Shown in pieces: positions 44,396 through 53,397 of a DNA stretch of 64,000 nt; position 1 is the first letter of the stretch; each line of letters opens with the position of its first letter. Source of the stretch: CAXMST01 sp038206985. GTDB taxonomy: Bacteria > Actinomycetota > Thermoleophilia > Solirubrobacterales > 70-9. The stretch is from contig JBBRAH010000006.1 in the NCBI GenBank assembly GCA_038206985.1, forward strand, positions 33,633-97,632. Reading direction: 5' to 3'. The position numbers were made by a program, and so were the translations under genes. A model generated the notes under the pieces. That model was not told the DNA's origin. It did no database searches and saw nothing but the letters and a program-made list of their open reading frames with translations.

Positions 44396-45226
44396 ATGGC
44401 TCTCCACGTCCTATTGACCAACGACGACGGGATCTCGGCCCCCGGCCTGCAGGCCCTGCGCCGGGCTCTGCTCGAGATTCCCGACGTCAAGCTCGACGTG
44501 ATCGCGCCGAACTCGAACCGCAGCGCGACGGCGCGCTCGATCACGACGCGCTCGCCCCTGTGGGTGGAGGAGGTCCAGTTCGAGGACGGCACCTCGGGCT
44601 ACGCTACCGACGGCACCCCCGTCGACTGCGTTCGCTTCGCCGATCTCGGTCTGCTCGGGCACAAGCCGGATCTGATCGTCAGCGGCATCAACCACGGGTC
44701 CAATCTCGGCGACGACGTCACCTACTCGGGCACCGTCGCCGCGGCCTTCGAGGGCATCATCCTCGGGCTGCCGGCGATCGCGGTCTCGCAGCAGTCGCTC
44801 GCCCGGGAGATGGGCTTCCGCCAGGGCCGCACCTTCGACTTCTCCTATACGGCAGCCTTGGCAGCCGAGATCGTCGCCCACGTGATCGAGCACGGCATGC
44901 CGGCCGGCACCCTGCTCAACGTCAACGCCCCCGGCGGTGAGCCCGAGGGGATCGAGGTCAGCCGCCTCGGCAAGCGCCTCTACGACGACGAGCTGAAGCT
45001 GGTCGAGGAGAGCGAGACCGATGGCCGCAAGCGCTACGAGATCTATGGTTTTGAGCCGAGTTTCGAGGACGAGCCGGGCACGGACCTCGCCGCCGTCGCG
45101 CGGGGCAGGGTCGCGGTGACCCCGATCCATTTCGATCTCACCGATCACGGCGGGCTCGAGAATGTGGGCCGCTGGGATCTGGAGGGAATGCTGAAGCGCG
45201 TCAACGCCGCGGTGGAGGTGGACTGA
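44396..45226 (+). CDS. surE: 5'/3'-nucleotidase SurE
   Basis: SurE (276 residues) removes phosphate from nucleoside monophosphates. The metal site LLTNDDGISAPGLQALRRAL, then APNSNRSATARSITTRSPL, SGINHGSNLGDDVTYSGTVA and GLPAIAVSQQS are all conserved. It is followed after 3 nt by ligA. Confidence 0.95.
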   Translation: MALHVLLTNDDGISAPGLQALRRALLEIPDVKLDVIAPNSNRSATARSITTRSPLWVEEVQFEDGTSGYATDGTPVDCVRFADLGLLGHKPDLIVSGINHGSNLGDDVTYSGTVAAAFEGIILGLPAIAVSQQSLAREMGFRQGRTFDFSYTAALAAEIVAHVIEHGMPAGTLLNVNAPGGEPEGIEVSRLGKRLYDDELKLVEESETDGRKRYEIYGFEPSFEDEPGTDLAAVARGRVAVTPIHFDLTDHGGLENVGRWDLEGMLKRVNAAVEVD

Positions 45227-45229
45227 GCG

Positions 45230-47281
45230 GTGAGCCCGGCAGGGGAGCAGGCGAGGAAGCGGGCCGAGGAACTGCGCACCGAGATCGCCTGCCACGACCA
45301 TGCCTACTACGTCGAGGACGATCCGGCGATCTCCGACGCTGACTACGACGCGCTGCTCAACGAGCTGCGCGCACTCGAGGCCGAGCATCCGGAGTTGCTC
45401 ACCCCCGACTCACCCACGCAGCGCGTCGGCGGCAAGCCGCTCGAGGGGTTCGAGCAGTACGAGCACGCCGAGCCGATGCTCTCACTCGCCAATGCCCGCA
45501 ACGCGGAGGAGCTCGAGGCCTGGGAGAAGCGGATCGAGAACCTCCTGAAGCGCTTCGACATCGACCTCGAGGCGCGGGGTGGGGCGGATGGGGGGCGAAT
45601 CGCCTACGTCACCGAGCCCAAGATCGACGGACTGGCGATCTCTCTCACCTACGAGGACGGGGTCTTCACGCGGGGCACCACCCGAGGCGACGGCCGGATC
45701 GGCGAGGACGTCACGGCCAACCTGAGGACGATCAAGTCGATCCCGTTGCGCATCCCCGAGGGCCCGAGGAGCATCGAGGTGCGCGGCGAGGTCTACTTCC
45801 CACGCACCGGATTCGACCGGCTCAACGAGGAGCGGGCGGAGCGGGGCGAGTCGACCTTCGCCAATCCCCGCAACGCAGCCGCCGGCACCCTGCGTCAGCT
45901 CGACCCGCAGCTCGCCGCTTCGCGTCCACTGCAGATCTGGACCTACGGGATCGGCTTCCGCGACGGCGTCGAGCACGCATCCCACAGCGACGAGCTCGAG
46001 TGGCTGCGCGAGCGTGGCTTCCGCGTCAACGGCGACATCGATCGCCACACGAGCGGCGCGGAGGTGGTCGAGCGCTGCGAGTGGTGGCAGGGTCGCCGCG
46101 ACGAGCTCGACTTCGAGATTGACGGCGTCGTGGTCAAGGTGGACGATCGCGGTCTGTGGCGCGAGCTTGGCAGCGCCGGGCGGGAGCCGCGCTGGGCGAT
46201 CGCCTGGAAGTTCCCGCCGACGACCGTGACGACGATGCTCGAGAAGGTCGTCTGGAACGTCGGTCGTACCGGCCACATGGTGCCCTTCGCAATGCTCGAC
46301 CCGGTCGGTGTGGGCGGGGTCACGGTGAGCACCGCAACGCTTCACAACGAGGAGGATCTGGCCCGCAAGGATGTTCGTGAGGGCGACGAGGTGATCGTCA
46401 CCCGTGCCGGTGACGTGATCCCCCGGGTGGTGGCCCCCGTGATTCAGCGCCGCAAGGGCAAGCGGCTGCGCAAGCCCAGGCCGCCGAAGAAGTGTCCGAT
46501 GTGTGGCACCGAGACGGTCAAGCCCGAGGACTCGGTCTGGACCATCTGCCCCAACCGCACCGGCTGCCCCGGCCAGACCTTTCAGCACATCAAACATTTC
46601 GTCGGCCGCGGGATGATGGACATCGAGGGCTTCGGTGAGAAGCAGGCCCAGCGCTTCCTCGAGGAAGGGCTGATCCGCGACGCGGCCGACATCTACGACC
46701 TGACCGCCTCCCAGCTCGAGGGTCTGGAGGGCTTCGGTGAGATTTCCGCGCAGAACCTGATCGCCGCGATCGAGGCCTCCAAGGCCCAGCCGCTGCCACG
46801 CGTGCTCTTTGCGCTGGGCCTCGCCGGCGTGGGCTCCGTCAACGCCGAGGCGCTCGCCCTGCACTTCGGCTCGATATCCGCCCTGGCGGCGGCCCAGCCC
46901 GAGGAGATCGAGGAGGTTGACGGCGTCGGCCCGATCCTCGCCGAGCAGGTCGCCGAGCAGCTCGGCGACGAGCGCACCGACGACCTGATCGCGCGCCTGC
47001 GCGAGCGCGGGCTGCGGATGGAGCTCGACGCCTCCGAGCGTCGCCAGGAGGGCGGTCCCCTCGACGGCAAGACCTTCGTGCTGACCGGCACTCTGCCGGA
47101 GCTGACCCGCGAGGAGGCCGGGGCGATGATCAAGCGGGCGGGCGGCAAGGTGACGAGCTCGGTTTCCAAGAAGACCGACTACGTCGTCGCCGGCGACAGC
47201 CCCGGATCGAAGCTGGCCAAGGCGGAGAAGTTCGAGACCACGATCCTCGGTGAGGCCGGCCTGCGCGAACTGCTCGGCTAA
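45230..47281 (+). CDS. ligA: NAD-dependent DNA ligase
   Basis: LigA (683 residues, GTG start) seals nicks during replication and repair using NAD. Seen in order are domain Ia (YYVEDDPAISDADYDALLNE), the adenylated Lys in VTEPKIDGLAISLTYE, DGVVVKVDDRGLWRELGS, the zinc finger (CPMC ... ICPNRTGCPGQ), the helix-hairpin-helix repeats, and a C-terminal BRCT domain starting near GPLDGKTFVLTGTLPELTRE. Full length. It is probably co-transcribed with surE. Confidence 0.98.
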   Translation: MSPAGEQARKRAEELRTEIACHDHAYYVEDDPAISDADYDALLNELRALEAEHPELLTPDSPTQRVGGKPLEGFEQYEHAEPMLSLANARNAEELEAWEKRIENLLKRFDIDLEARGGADGGRIAYVTEPKIDGLAISLTYEDGVFTRGTTRGDGRIGEDVTANLRTIKSIPLRIPEGPRSIEVRGEVYFPRTGFDRLNEERAERGESTFANPRNAAAGTLRQLDPQLAASRPLQIWTYGIGFRDGVEHASHSDELEWLRERGFRVNGDIDRHTSGAEVVERCEWWQGRRDELDFEIDGVVVKVDDRGLWRELGSAGREPRWAIAWKFPPTTVTTMLEKVVWNVGRTGHMVPFAMLDPVGVGGVTVSTATLHNEEDLARKDVREGDEVIVTRAGDVIPRVVAPVIQRRKGKRLRKPRPPKKCPMCGTETVKPEDSVWTICPNRTGCPGQTFQHIKHFVGRGMMDIEGFGEKQAQRFLEEGLIRDAADIYDLTASQLEGLEGFGEISAQNLIAAIEASKAQPLPRVLFALGLAGVGSVNAEALALHFGSISALAAAQPEEIEEVDGVGPILAEQVAEQLGDERTDDLIARLRERGLRMELDASERRQEGGPLDGKTFVLTGTLPELTREEAGAMIKRAGGKVTSSVSKKTDYVVAGDSPGSKLAKAEKFETTILGEAGLRELLG

Positions 47282-47397
47282 GCGGCGGGCGCTGGTGATC
47301 TCCCGTTCGTTCCCAGGTGGGCGTCCGCCACGTTTCGAGTCGTACGCGAAGTCAACGTGCCTCGATCCGGCGCTGAGTCCACCAGATCCATGTTGCG

Positions 47398-48396
47398 TCA
47401 TTGGGCGTCGTTCGCCACTGCGCTCCCGCCCGCACCCCTCGTGGCCAATCTCGAGGCGATGTGAGCGACGATCCACTGCCGGCGGTGGACGATCTGCTTC
47501 CAGGTGAAGGGCGTAACCGAGGTGCCCCGGCGGGCGAGCTCGGCCCAGCGCTCGCGGTCCCGCTCAAAAGCTGCGGGCGAAGAGTGGAAGGCATAGCCGT
47601 CCACCTCCACGATGACGCCCTCGTGGGGCCAGAAGAAGTCGACCTCGAAGCCGTACACCCGCTGGTTGCGGAGAGGGCGCGGGAGGCCGGCAGTGAGGAT
47701 CAACCGCCAGAGCCTCGCCTCTGCCTCCTCGCGGGTGAAGTCGGGCCCGCGATCGGACTTGAGCAGCATCGAGAGGGCCCCCCAACCGGCGGCGCCAGGC
47801 TGACGGGCCATCAGGGTGGTGAGCCGGCGATCGATGTCGATCCGCTTGGTGCGCGCTTCGTTCAGTGCCCTCCGTGTCGCTTCCGGATCACTGCGCGCTG
47901 CAAGGCCCCGGAGTGCCATCGCGGGGGCAACGACAGGGATCCGCTCGAGCACCATCAAGTCCGATCGCCGCAGACCGACGATCCGGTGCATTCGAATGCC
48001 TGGCCGGCTGCGTCGATGGCGGCCGGGGGTGGCCATGTGCAGCGGCTTGACAAGGGTCGGAGTGAACCCGTGCAGCCAGGTGGCGGTGTGGGCCCAGGCT
48101 GCTGATCCCGGACCGGTCGCGAGGGCGGCAGCGATGACCTCGGTCCGGTCGGTCACGGCTTCGTGGCCGACCAGATAGACGCCGCGATGACGGGGGCGGA
48201 GCCAGCCACGTCGGACGCGAGTGTGGATCGCGGTGGAGGTGAGGCCGCAGGCAAGCAGTTGATGAGTCGCGATGGCGCCATCCTGCGCGGTGGCGATCCG
48301 CGAGACTGCCTCGTCGCCCGGGCCGTAGGTGGCAACAACGTGGAGCGGGTCGATCCCGGCCCCGATCGCGTCACGTTCCTGGCGGCCAGGACGCAT
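47398..48396 (-). CDS. AbiEi-type plus DUF559/Vsr-like protein
   Basis: From ATG at 48396 the protein has 332 residues. It has the same design as the gene at 23008-23754: an N-terminal winged-helix segment (IHTRVRRGWLRPRHRGVYLV-GHEAVTD), a middle region, and a C-terminal Vsr-like domain (YGFEVDFFWPHEGVIVEVDG, FERDRERWAELARRGTSVTP, FTWKQIVHRRQWI). The E/D pattern of the nuclease fold is intact. It converges on ligA with a 116-nt gap that holds nothing I recognise. Longer upstream readings (to 48594) overlap the TetR gene and are unlikely. Confidence 0.7.
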   Translation of the reverse strand: MRPGRQERDAIGAGIDPLHVVATYGPGDEAVSRIATAQDGAIATHQLLACGLTSTAIHTRVRRGWLRPRHRGVYLVGHEAVTDRTEVIAAALATGPGSAAWAHTATWLHGFTPTLVKPLHMATPGRHRRSRPGIRMHRIVGLRRSDLMVLERIPVVAPAMALRGLAARSDPEATRRALNEARTKRIDIDRRLTTLMARQPGAAGWGALSMLLKSDRGPDFTREEAEARLWRLILTAGLPRPLRNQRVYGFEVDFFWPHEGVIVEVDGYAFHSSPAAFERDRERWAELARRGTSVTPFTWKQIVHRRQWIVAHIASRLATRGAGGSAVANDAQ

Positions 48397-48475
48397 TTCG
48401 TGGCGGGATCGGATCGAGCGGCGGGGCGGCGGTGGCACACCTCCTGAAGCCCGGCACGCCGAGCTGCGCCCCTGA

Positions 48476-49075
48476 CTAACTGCGCGGTCGGCTGATCCCG
48501 TGCCAGCAGGCCGCTGCGATGACCGCGAGCTGGCGAGGCGAAAGATCGAACTGCCGCGCCGCGAGGCGGATCGCCGGACTGAGACCGATCTCATTGAGAA
48601 TCTCCAACGGCAGTGGGAGGAGACGGCGGGCCATGTCGGGATCGGCGGCGGCGATCGCGAGCGGGTCGCTCTCCCGCGCCACCGAGGCCGCCGCCGCAGC
48701 CGGCGCGTAGGGCGAGCCTTCGACCTGGATCAGGAAGCGGGCCTGGTCCGGGTCCGCGGCGAGATGTCGATAGGCGCTGACCCATAGCGTCCGGAAGCGG
48801 TCGTCGGGACTGTCGTTCTCGTTGAAGGTCGAGGCGCTCGCAATGCCGAGGCGCGTTCTGGTCTCCGCGTAGGCGGCGATGACCAGTTCGTCCTTGGACG
48901 CGTAGTGGACGTAGGCAGTGCCGGTCGCGACTCCCGCTTCGTGGGCCACCGCGCTCATCGATGCACCGTGGAACCCCCGCCGTGCGACCAGGTGCCGGAG
49001 GGCCTCGCGGATGGCGGTGGGTCGGTCGGCACGGGCGGGCTTGGCCGCTGTCGCGGCTTTCGACTGAATGTTCAT
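48476..49075 (-). CDS. TetR-family transcriptional regulator
   Basis: The 199-residue protein has the TetR HTH at about residues 20-66: AIREALRHLVARRGFHGASM, SAVAHEAGVATGTAYVHYAS, KDELVIAAYAE. The C-terminal domain is helical and would bind a ligand. It is divergent from the hydrogenase operon across 155 nt and is preceded by a TGAATG-N2-CATTCA palindrome over its own start, so autoregulation is likely. Control of the hydrogenase operon is possible but unproven. Confidence 0.85.
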   Translation of the reverse strand: MNIQSKAATAAKPARADRPTAIREALRHLVARRGFHGASMSAVAHEAGVATGTAYVHYASKDELVIAAYAETRTRLGIASASTFNENDSPDDRFRTLWVSAYRHLAADPDQARFLIQVEGSPYAPAAAAASVARESDPLAIAAADPDMARRLLPLPLEILNEIGLSPAIRLAARQFDLSPRQLAVIAAACWHGISRPRS

Positions 49076-49078
49076 TCA
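49065..49078. promoter_or_regulatory. TetR-type operator over the tetR start
   Basis: TGAATG-TT-CATTCA has perfect 6-bp arms and covers the first codons and 3 nt upstream of the TetR gene. Palindromes of this size and sequence style are usual TetR-family sites. Confidence 0.5.
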
Positions 49079-49162
49079 CTCGGTGTATCTGGCTCAAACC
49101 CTGTTGTCAAGCACGGTCGCTCACACGTTCGGCCAAAGAGAAACTAAACAACCCGAACCGAG

Positions 49163-49190
49163 TTGACAGAGGGACCAACGGTGTTAGTGT
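49163..49190 (+). promoter_or_regulatory. Promoter of the hydrogenase operon
   Basis: A perfect -35 TTGACA (49163-49168) and TAGTGT (49185-49190, TAnnnT) are 16 nt apart. The expected transcription start is near 49197, giving a leader of about 34 nt with AGGAGAGG 9 nt before the hypC ATG. This is the best promoter in the window. Confidence 0.7.
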
Positions 49191-49230
49191 CGAGTCGCAC
49201 TAGGAACCGACGCAGGAGAGGCGTACGGAT

Positions 49231-49509
49231 ATGTGCCTGGCGATACCGGGACAAATCCTCGAAATAGTTGACGAGACCAACCGGCTGGCGAAGGTCGATG
49301 TCGCAGGGGTCCGCCGCAACGTCAACATTGGCCTCCTCGACGAGGAGCCGGGGGGAATCGGCGTCGGGGACTGGGTCTTGATTCACGTCGGCTTCGCGCT
49401 CTCCAAGGTCGATGAGGAGGAAGCGCTCGCGACCCGGAAGATGCTCGAAGGCATGGGCGCCGACTACGAGGCCGAGCTCGAGGAGCTGAAGGCGAGCGTG
49501 ATCGAGTGA
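49231..49509 (+). CDS. hypC: Hydrogenase maturation chaperone HypC
   Basis: HypC (92 residues) carries the Fe(CN)2CO unit with HypD and delivers it to the large subunit. The obligatory N-terminus MCLAIPGQI with Cys2 is present, followed by the OB-fold segment (AKVDVAGVRRNVNIGLL, VGDWVLIHVGFALSKVDEEE). It opens the hydrogenase operon. Confidence 0.95.
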   Translation: MCLAIPGQILEIVDETNRLAKVDVAGVRRNVNIGLLDEEPGGIGVGDWVLIHVGFALSKVDEEEALATRKMLEGMGADYEAELEELKASVIE

Positions 49510-49561
49510 TCCGCTTCCGCGTCCGCTCAAGGGGACAGCAGGCAAGGGGAGCGCCGCGCTG

Positions 49562-49903
49562 ATGTCAATCGGGGTAGGCACAACCAACAGCAAGCCGATC
49601 CCCGACCCCGGCCCGGATACCGATCTGTTGGCCGCCGCGCCGGAAGGTGAGCACTGCTCGGCCGAGGTCGGCTGCATCACCTGCGGCGACGTCGCCCTGC
49701 CGCTCGAGGTCATCGGGATCGACGAGGTCCGTGGCCTGGCTCTCTGCCGTGACGAGCAGGGCCGCCGCGAGACGGTTGAGATCGCGCTCGTCCTCCCGGT
49801 CGAGCCGGGCGACTCCCTCCTGGTCCACGCCGGCACCGCGATCAGCCATCTCGGGAGGACGCGCGCCCCCGGACGCGAAGCGGAGGAGGTGGCCGGCATA
49901 TGA
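49562..49903 (+). CDS. Second, divergent HypC-family protein
   Basis: The 113-residue protein has the HypC-like fold (LPLEVIGIDEVRGLALCRDE, LVLPVEPGDSLLVHAGTAIS-HL) but lacks the MC start. Instead there is an N-terminal extension of about 30 residues and an internal Cys cluster, HCSAEVGCITCGDVALPLEV. The Cys before GDVALPLEV takes the place of HypC Cys2. Such second HypC-like genes occur beside hypD in actinobacterial hydrogenase loci. It overlaps hypD by ATGA. Confidence 0.8.
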   Translation: MSIGVGTTNSKPIPDPGPDTDLLAAAPEGEHCSAEVGCITCGDVALPLEVIGIDEVRGLALCRDEQGRRETVEIALVLPVEPGDSLLVHAGTAISHLGRTRAPGREAEEVAGI

Positions 49904-51015
49904 GATTCGTCGACGAGTTCCGGGACGCCGAGCTGGGCCGGGCGCTGTCGGCCGAGATCCTCAGCCTGGTCGAGCCCGGGCGTCACTACAAGCTGATGGA
50001 GGTCTGCGGCGGCCACACGCATTCGATCTACAAGTACGGGATCGACGACCTGCTCCCCGAGAACGTGGAGCTGGTCCATGGACCGGGCTGCCCGGTCTGC
50101 GTGATCCCGATGGGCCGTGTCGATGACGGGATGGCGATCGCCGAAAACGAAGAGGTGATCTTCTGCTGCTTCGGCGACATGATGCGCGTGCCCGGCTCGG
50201 AGAAGACCTTCCAGGACGCGAAGGCCGAGGGCGCCGACATCCGCATGGTCTACTCGCCGCTGGACGCGCTGCGGATCGCCAAGTCGAACCCCGATCGCAC
50301 CGTCGTCTTCTTCGCGATCGGCTTCGAGACGACCGCGCCCTCGACCGCGCTGACGCTGAAGCGGGCCAAGGCCGAGGGGATCACCAACTTCCTCTGCATG
50401 TGCAACCACGTGACGATCGTGCCGCCGCTGCGGGCACTGCTCGAGTCCCCCGATCTGCGCCTCGATGGCTTCATCGGCCCGGGCCACGTCTCCACGGTCG
50501 TCGGCGCCCGGCCCTTCGAGTTCATCCCCGCCGACTACGGCAAGCCGCTGGTCACCTCGGGCTTCGAGCCGCTCGACATCCTGCAGGGCATCCAGATGAT
50601 TCTCAGCCAGATCGCCGAAGGGCGGGCCGAGGTCGAGAACCAGTACGGCCGAGTGGTGCCCTACGACGGGAACCCCGCCGCGCTCAAGGTGCTCAGCGAG
50701 GTCTTCGAACTGCGTCCCCACTTCGAGTGGCGCGGGCTGGGCTTCATCAGCCAGTCGGCGCTGCGCCTCTCCGACGCTTACGCGGACTTCGACGCCGAGC
50801 AGGTCTATTCGACCCCCGGCGTCCGGGTCGCCGACCCGAAGGCATGCCAGTGCGGCGAGGTGCTCAAGGGCGTGATCAAGCCCTGGGAGTGCAAGGTCTT
50901 CGGCACGGCCTGCACGCCGGAGCATGCGATCGGCACCTGCATGGTCTCCCCTGAAGGAGCCTGCGCCGCCTATTACAGCTACGGCCGCTTCGCCAGCGAA
51001 AAGGAAGTGGTCTAG
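49900..51015 (+). CDS. hypD: Hydrogenase maturation protein HypD
   Basis: HypD (371 residues) is the Fe-S scaffold on which the Fe(CN)2CO unit is built. Conserved Cys motifs are MEVCGGHTHSIYKYG, GPGCPVCVIP and the C-terminal cluster CQCGEVLKGVIKPWECKVFG plus CTPEHAIGTCMVSPEGACAA. Full length. The next gene starts directly after its stop. Confidence 0.97.
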   Translation: MRFVDEFRDAELGRALSAEILSLVEPGRHYKLMEVCGGHTHSIYKYGIDDLLPENVELVHGPGCPVCVIPMGRVDDGMAIAENEEVIFCCFGDMMRVPGSEKTFQDAKAEGADIRMVYSPLDALRIAKSNPDRTVVFFAIGFETTAPSTALTLKRAKAEGITNFLCMCNHVTIVPPLRALLESPDLRLDGFIGPGHVSTVVGARPFEFIPADYGKPLVTSGFEPLDILQGIQMILSQIAEGRAEVENQYGRVVPYDGNPAALKVLSEVFELRPHFEWRGLGFISQSALRLSDAYADFDAEQVYSTPGVRVADPKACQCGEVLKGVIKPWECKVFGTACTPEHAIGTCMVSPEGACAAYYSYGRFASEKEVV

Positions 51016-52173
51016 GTGGAGGCCGGTACGCGGCGCGAAGAGGGCGGCAAGCAGCCCGCCGTCGGTCGCGAGGAGCGGATCCTCGGGATCATCGAGAAGA
51101 CCCGCGCCAAGCGCCCGAAGTTCAAGTCCGAGCACGTGACCATGTCCCACGGCGCCGGCGGCAAGGCAACACAGACGCTGATCGAGGGCCTCTTCGTGCC
51201 GGCCTTCGACCCCGATGGCCAGGGCCTGAACGAGATGGCCGACGCCGGCACGATCCCGCTGCCCGGCGCGCCGGGTGAGCAGGCCGATCCGTCCTCCGAC
51301 TCGGGTCTCTGTATGACCACCGATTCCTTCGTCGTCAGGCCGCTGCGCTTCCCCGGTGGCTCGATCGGCGAGCTCGCCGTCAACGGCACCGTGAACGACC
51401 TCGCGATGGCCGGTGCCCGCCCACTGGCTCTGACGCTGGGGATGATCCTGGAGGAGGGGCTGGACGCCGCGGTCCTGCGCGCCGAGGTCGAGGCGATCGC
51501 CTCGGCAGCGGCCGCCGCGGGAGTCCGCGTAATCACCGGCGACACCAAGGTCGTCGAGCGCGGTCACGCCGACGGGATGTACATCAACACCAGTGGCGTC
51601 GGCATGGTGGATCCGCGCGCGACGCTAAGCCCGCGGAACCTGCGGCCGGGCGACAAGGTGATCGTCTCCGGGCCGATCGGCGAGCACGGGACCGCGATCA
51701 TGCTCGCCCGCGACGAGTTCGAGCTCGACGCCGACATCGTCTCCGACACCCAGCCGCTCTGGGATGCGGCGGACGCCCTGCTCGATGCGGCCGGGGCGGA
51801 CCTGCGCTGCATGCGCGACGCGACCCGCGGCGGCGTCGCGACTGTCCTCAACGAACTGGCCCGCGCGAGCGGTGTCGCGATCGTGGCCCGCGAGGGCGAC
51901 GTACCGGTCGATCCCGCGGTCGCCGGCGCGGCCGAGATCCTCGGCATCGACCCCATGTACATCGCCAACGAGGGCCGACTGGTGGCCTTCGTCGCGCCCG
52001 AGTCGGCCGACGCTGCGCTCGAGGCCCTGCGCGCTGTGCCCGGCTCCGAGGGAGCGGCCGAGATCGGCGAGGTCAAGACCGAACCCCCCGGCATGGTCCT
52101 GGTGCAGACCGCCTTCGGTGGCAAGCGCGTGATGGATCTGCTCGCCGGCGACCCCCTCCCGAGGATCTGCTGA
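51016..52173 (+). CDS. hypE: Hydrogenase maturation protein HypE
   Basis: HypE (385 residues, GTG start) dehydrates the carbamoyl group on its C-terminal Cys to thiocyanate, the CN donor. The C-terminus PRIC with the final Cys is intact. MSHGAGGKATQTLIEGLFVP and MTTDSFVVRPLRFPGGSIGE-LAVNGT are the ATP-binding PurM-like parts. About 40 extra charged residues precede the usual start. Confidence 0.96.
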   Translation: MEAGTRREEGGKQPAVGREERILGIIEKTRAKRPKFKSEHVTMSHGAGGKATQTLIEGLFVPAFDPDGQGLNEMADAGTIPLPGAPGEQADPSSDSGLCMTTDSFVVRPLRFPGGSIGELAVNGTVNDLAMAGARPLALTLGMILEEGLDAAVLRAEVEAIASAAAAAGVRVITGDTKVVERGHADGMYINTSGVGMVDPRATLSPRNLRPGDKVIVSGPIGEHGTAIMLARDEFELDADIVSDTQPLWDAADALLDAAGADLRCMRDATRGGVATVLNELARASGVAIVAREGDVPVDPAVAGAAEILGIDPMYIANEGRLVAFVAPESADAALEALRAVPGSEGAAEIGEVKTEPPGMVLVQTAFGGKRVMDLLAGDPLPRIC

Positions 52174-52249
52174 CGCAAATGAGCTTCATCGAGGACACGA
52201 AAACCACCAATCCCGGGTCTGCACCACCCGGAGAGACGAGGTAAGGACC

Positions 52250-53335
52250 ATGGCCGCGACAGAGTTCATTCCTAACCAGAACGCCACCGAGGCGGTGGAA
52301 GCGCACGTGATCTGGATGACGACCGGGCTGTCGTGCGACGGCGACACCCTCGCGATGACGTCGGCGGTCAATCCCAGTCTCGAGGACATCATCACCCAGG
52401 CGATCCCGGGCATGCCCAAGGTGATCGTCCACAACCCGGTCCTCGCCTACGAGAATGGCAGCGACTTCATCGAGTGGTGGTGGAAGGCCGAGCGCGGCGA
52501 GATCGACCCGTTCGTCCTCTGCGTCGAGGGCTCGATCCCGAACGAGAACCTGGCCGGCGAGGGCCACTTCGCGGCGATGGGCAACGACCCCGAAACGGGT
52601 CAGCCGATCACGACCAGCGACTGGCTCGACCGGCTTGCCCCGAAGGCGGCGGCGGTCGTCGCGATCGGGACCTGCGCCACCTACGGCGGGATCCCCGCGA
52701 TGAAGAACAACCCCACGGGTGCAATGGGGGTTGCCGATCATCTGGGTTGGAACTGGAAGTCTTCGGCCGGGCTTCCCGTGATCAACATTCCCGGGTGCCC
52801 GGCGCAGCCGGACAACATGACCGAGGTGCTGCTCTACCTCGCCCTGCATCTGGCCGGCCTCGCGCCGGTGCCGGAGCTGGACGAGGCGCTGCGGCCCAAG
52901 TGGCTGTTCGGGCGCACGGTCCGCGAGGGCTGCAACCGCGCCGGCTTCGCCGAGCAGGGCAACTTTGCCACCGAGTACGGCGACGATCCGCGCTGCATGG
53001 TCAAGCTGGGCTGCAAGGGTCCGGTCGTCAAATGCAACGTCCCGGTTCGCGGCTGGGTTGATGGCTACGGCGGCTGCCCCAACGTGGGCGGCATCTGCAT
53101 GGCCTGCACGATGCCCGGCTTCCCCGACAAGTACATGCCCTTCATGGAGGAGGACTTCGCCGGCGGCATGGCCGCAACCATGGAGAAGTTCACCTTCGGG
53201 CCGGTCCTGCGCTACTTCCGGCACAGGGCCATCGCGAAGAAGTACGACGTCGAGCCGGAGTGGCGCAAGCCCGGCAACACGCTCTCGACCGGCTACAAGT
53301 CGCGCTCGGCGAGCTACGCACCGCCGGGGTCCTGA
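52250..53335 (+). CDS. hhyS: [NiFe] hydrogenase small subunit, group 1h type
   Basis: The 361-residue small subunit carries the Fe-S relay. There is no Tat signal peptide. The proximal-cluster region reads TTGLSCDGDTLAM, with Cys29 next to Asp30, in place of the CxxC of standard enzymes. Group 1h enzymes are known to use three Cys and one Asp there. Other ligand Cys are in IGTCATYGGIP, NIPGCPAQ and the C-terminal GCNRAGF, CMVKLGCKGPVVKCN and GGCPNVGGICMACTMPG. Group 1h enzymes oxidise H2 at atmospheric levels. Confidence 0.93.
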   Translation: MAATEFIPNQNATEAVEAHVIWMTTGLSCDGDTLAMTSAVNPSLEDIITQAIPGMPKVIVHNPVLAYENGSDFIEWWWKAERGEIDPFVLCVEGSIPNENLAGEGHFAAMGNDPETGQPITTSDWLDRLAPKAAAVVAIGTCATYGGIPAMKNNPTGAMGVADHLGWNWKSSAGLPVINIPGCPAQPDNMTEVLLYLALHLAGLAPVPELDEALRPKWLFGRTVREGCNRAGFAEQGNFATEYGDDPRCMVKLGCKGPVVKCNVPVRGWVDGYGGCPNVGGICMACTMPGFPDKYMPFMEEDFAGGMAATMEKFTFGPVLRYFRHRAIAKKYDVEPEWRKPGNTLSTGYKSRSASYAPPGS

Positions 53336-53397
53336 CTGACCGAGAGCCAGCGGTAACCAGCGCACCTACACGTTTCACAGGAGAGGACTGAGAACAA

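Noticed and set aside
47282..47397. tRNA or small RNA in the ligA downstream gap
   Set aside because: GTTCGTTCC resembles a T-arm start, but no matching acceptor and anticodon stems could be drawn.
49144..51567. Minus-strand 807-codon open frame opposite hypCDE
   Set aside because: It is an antisense shadow in high-GC DNA. The composition is Gly/Arg/Asp-rich without motifs, while the plus strand encodes clear Hyp proteins.
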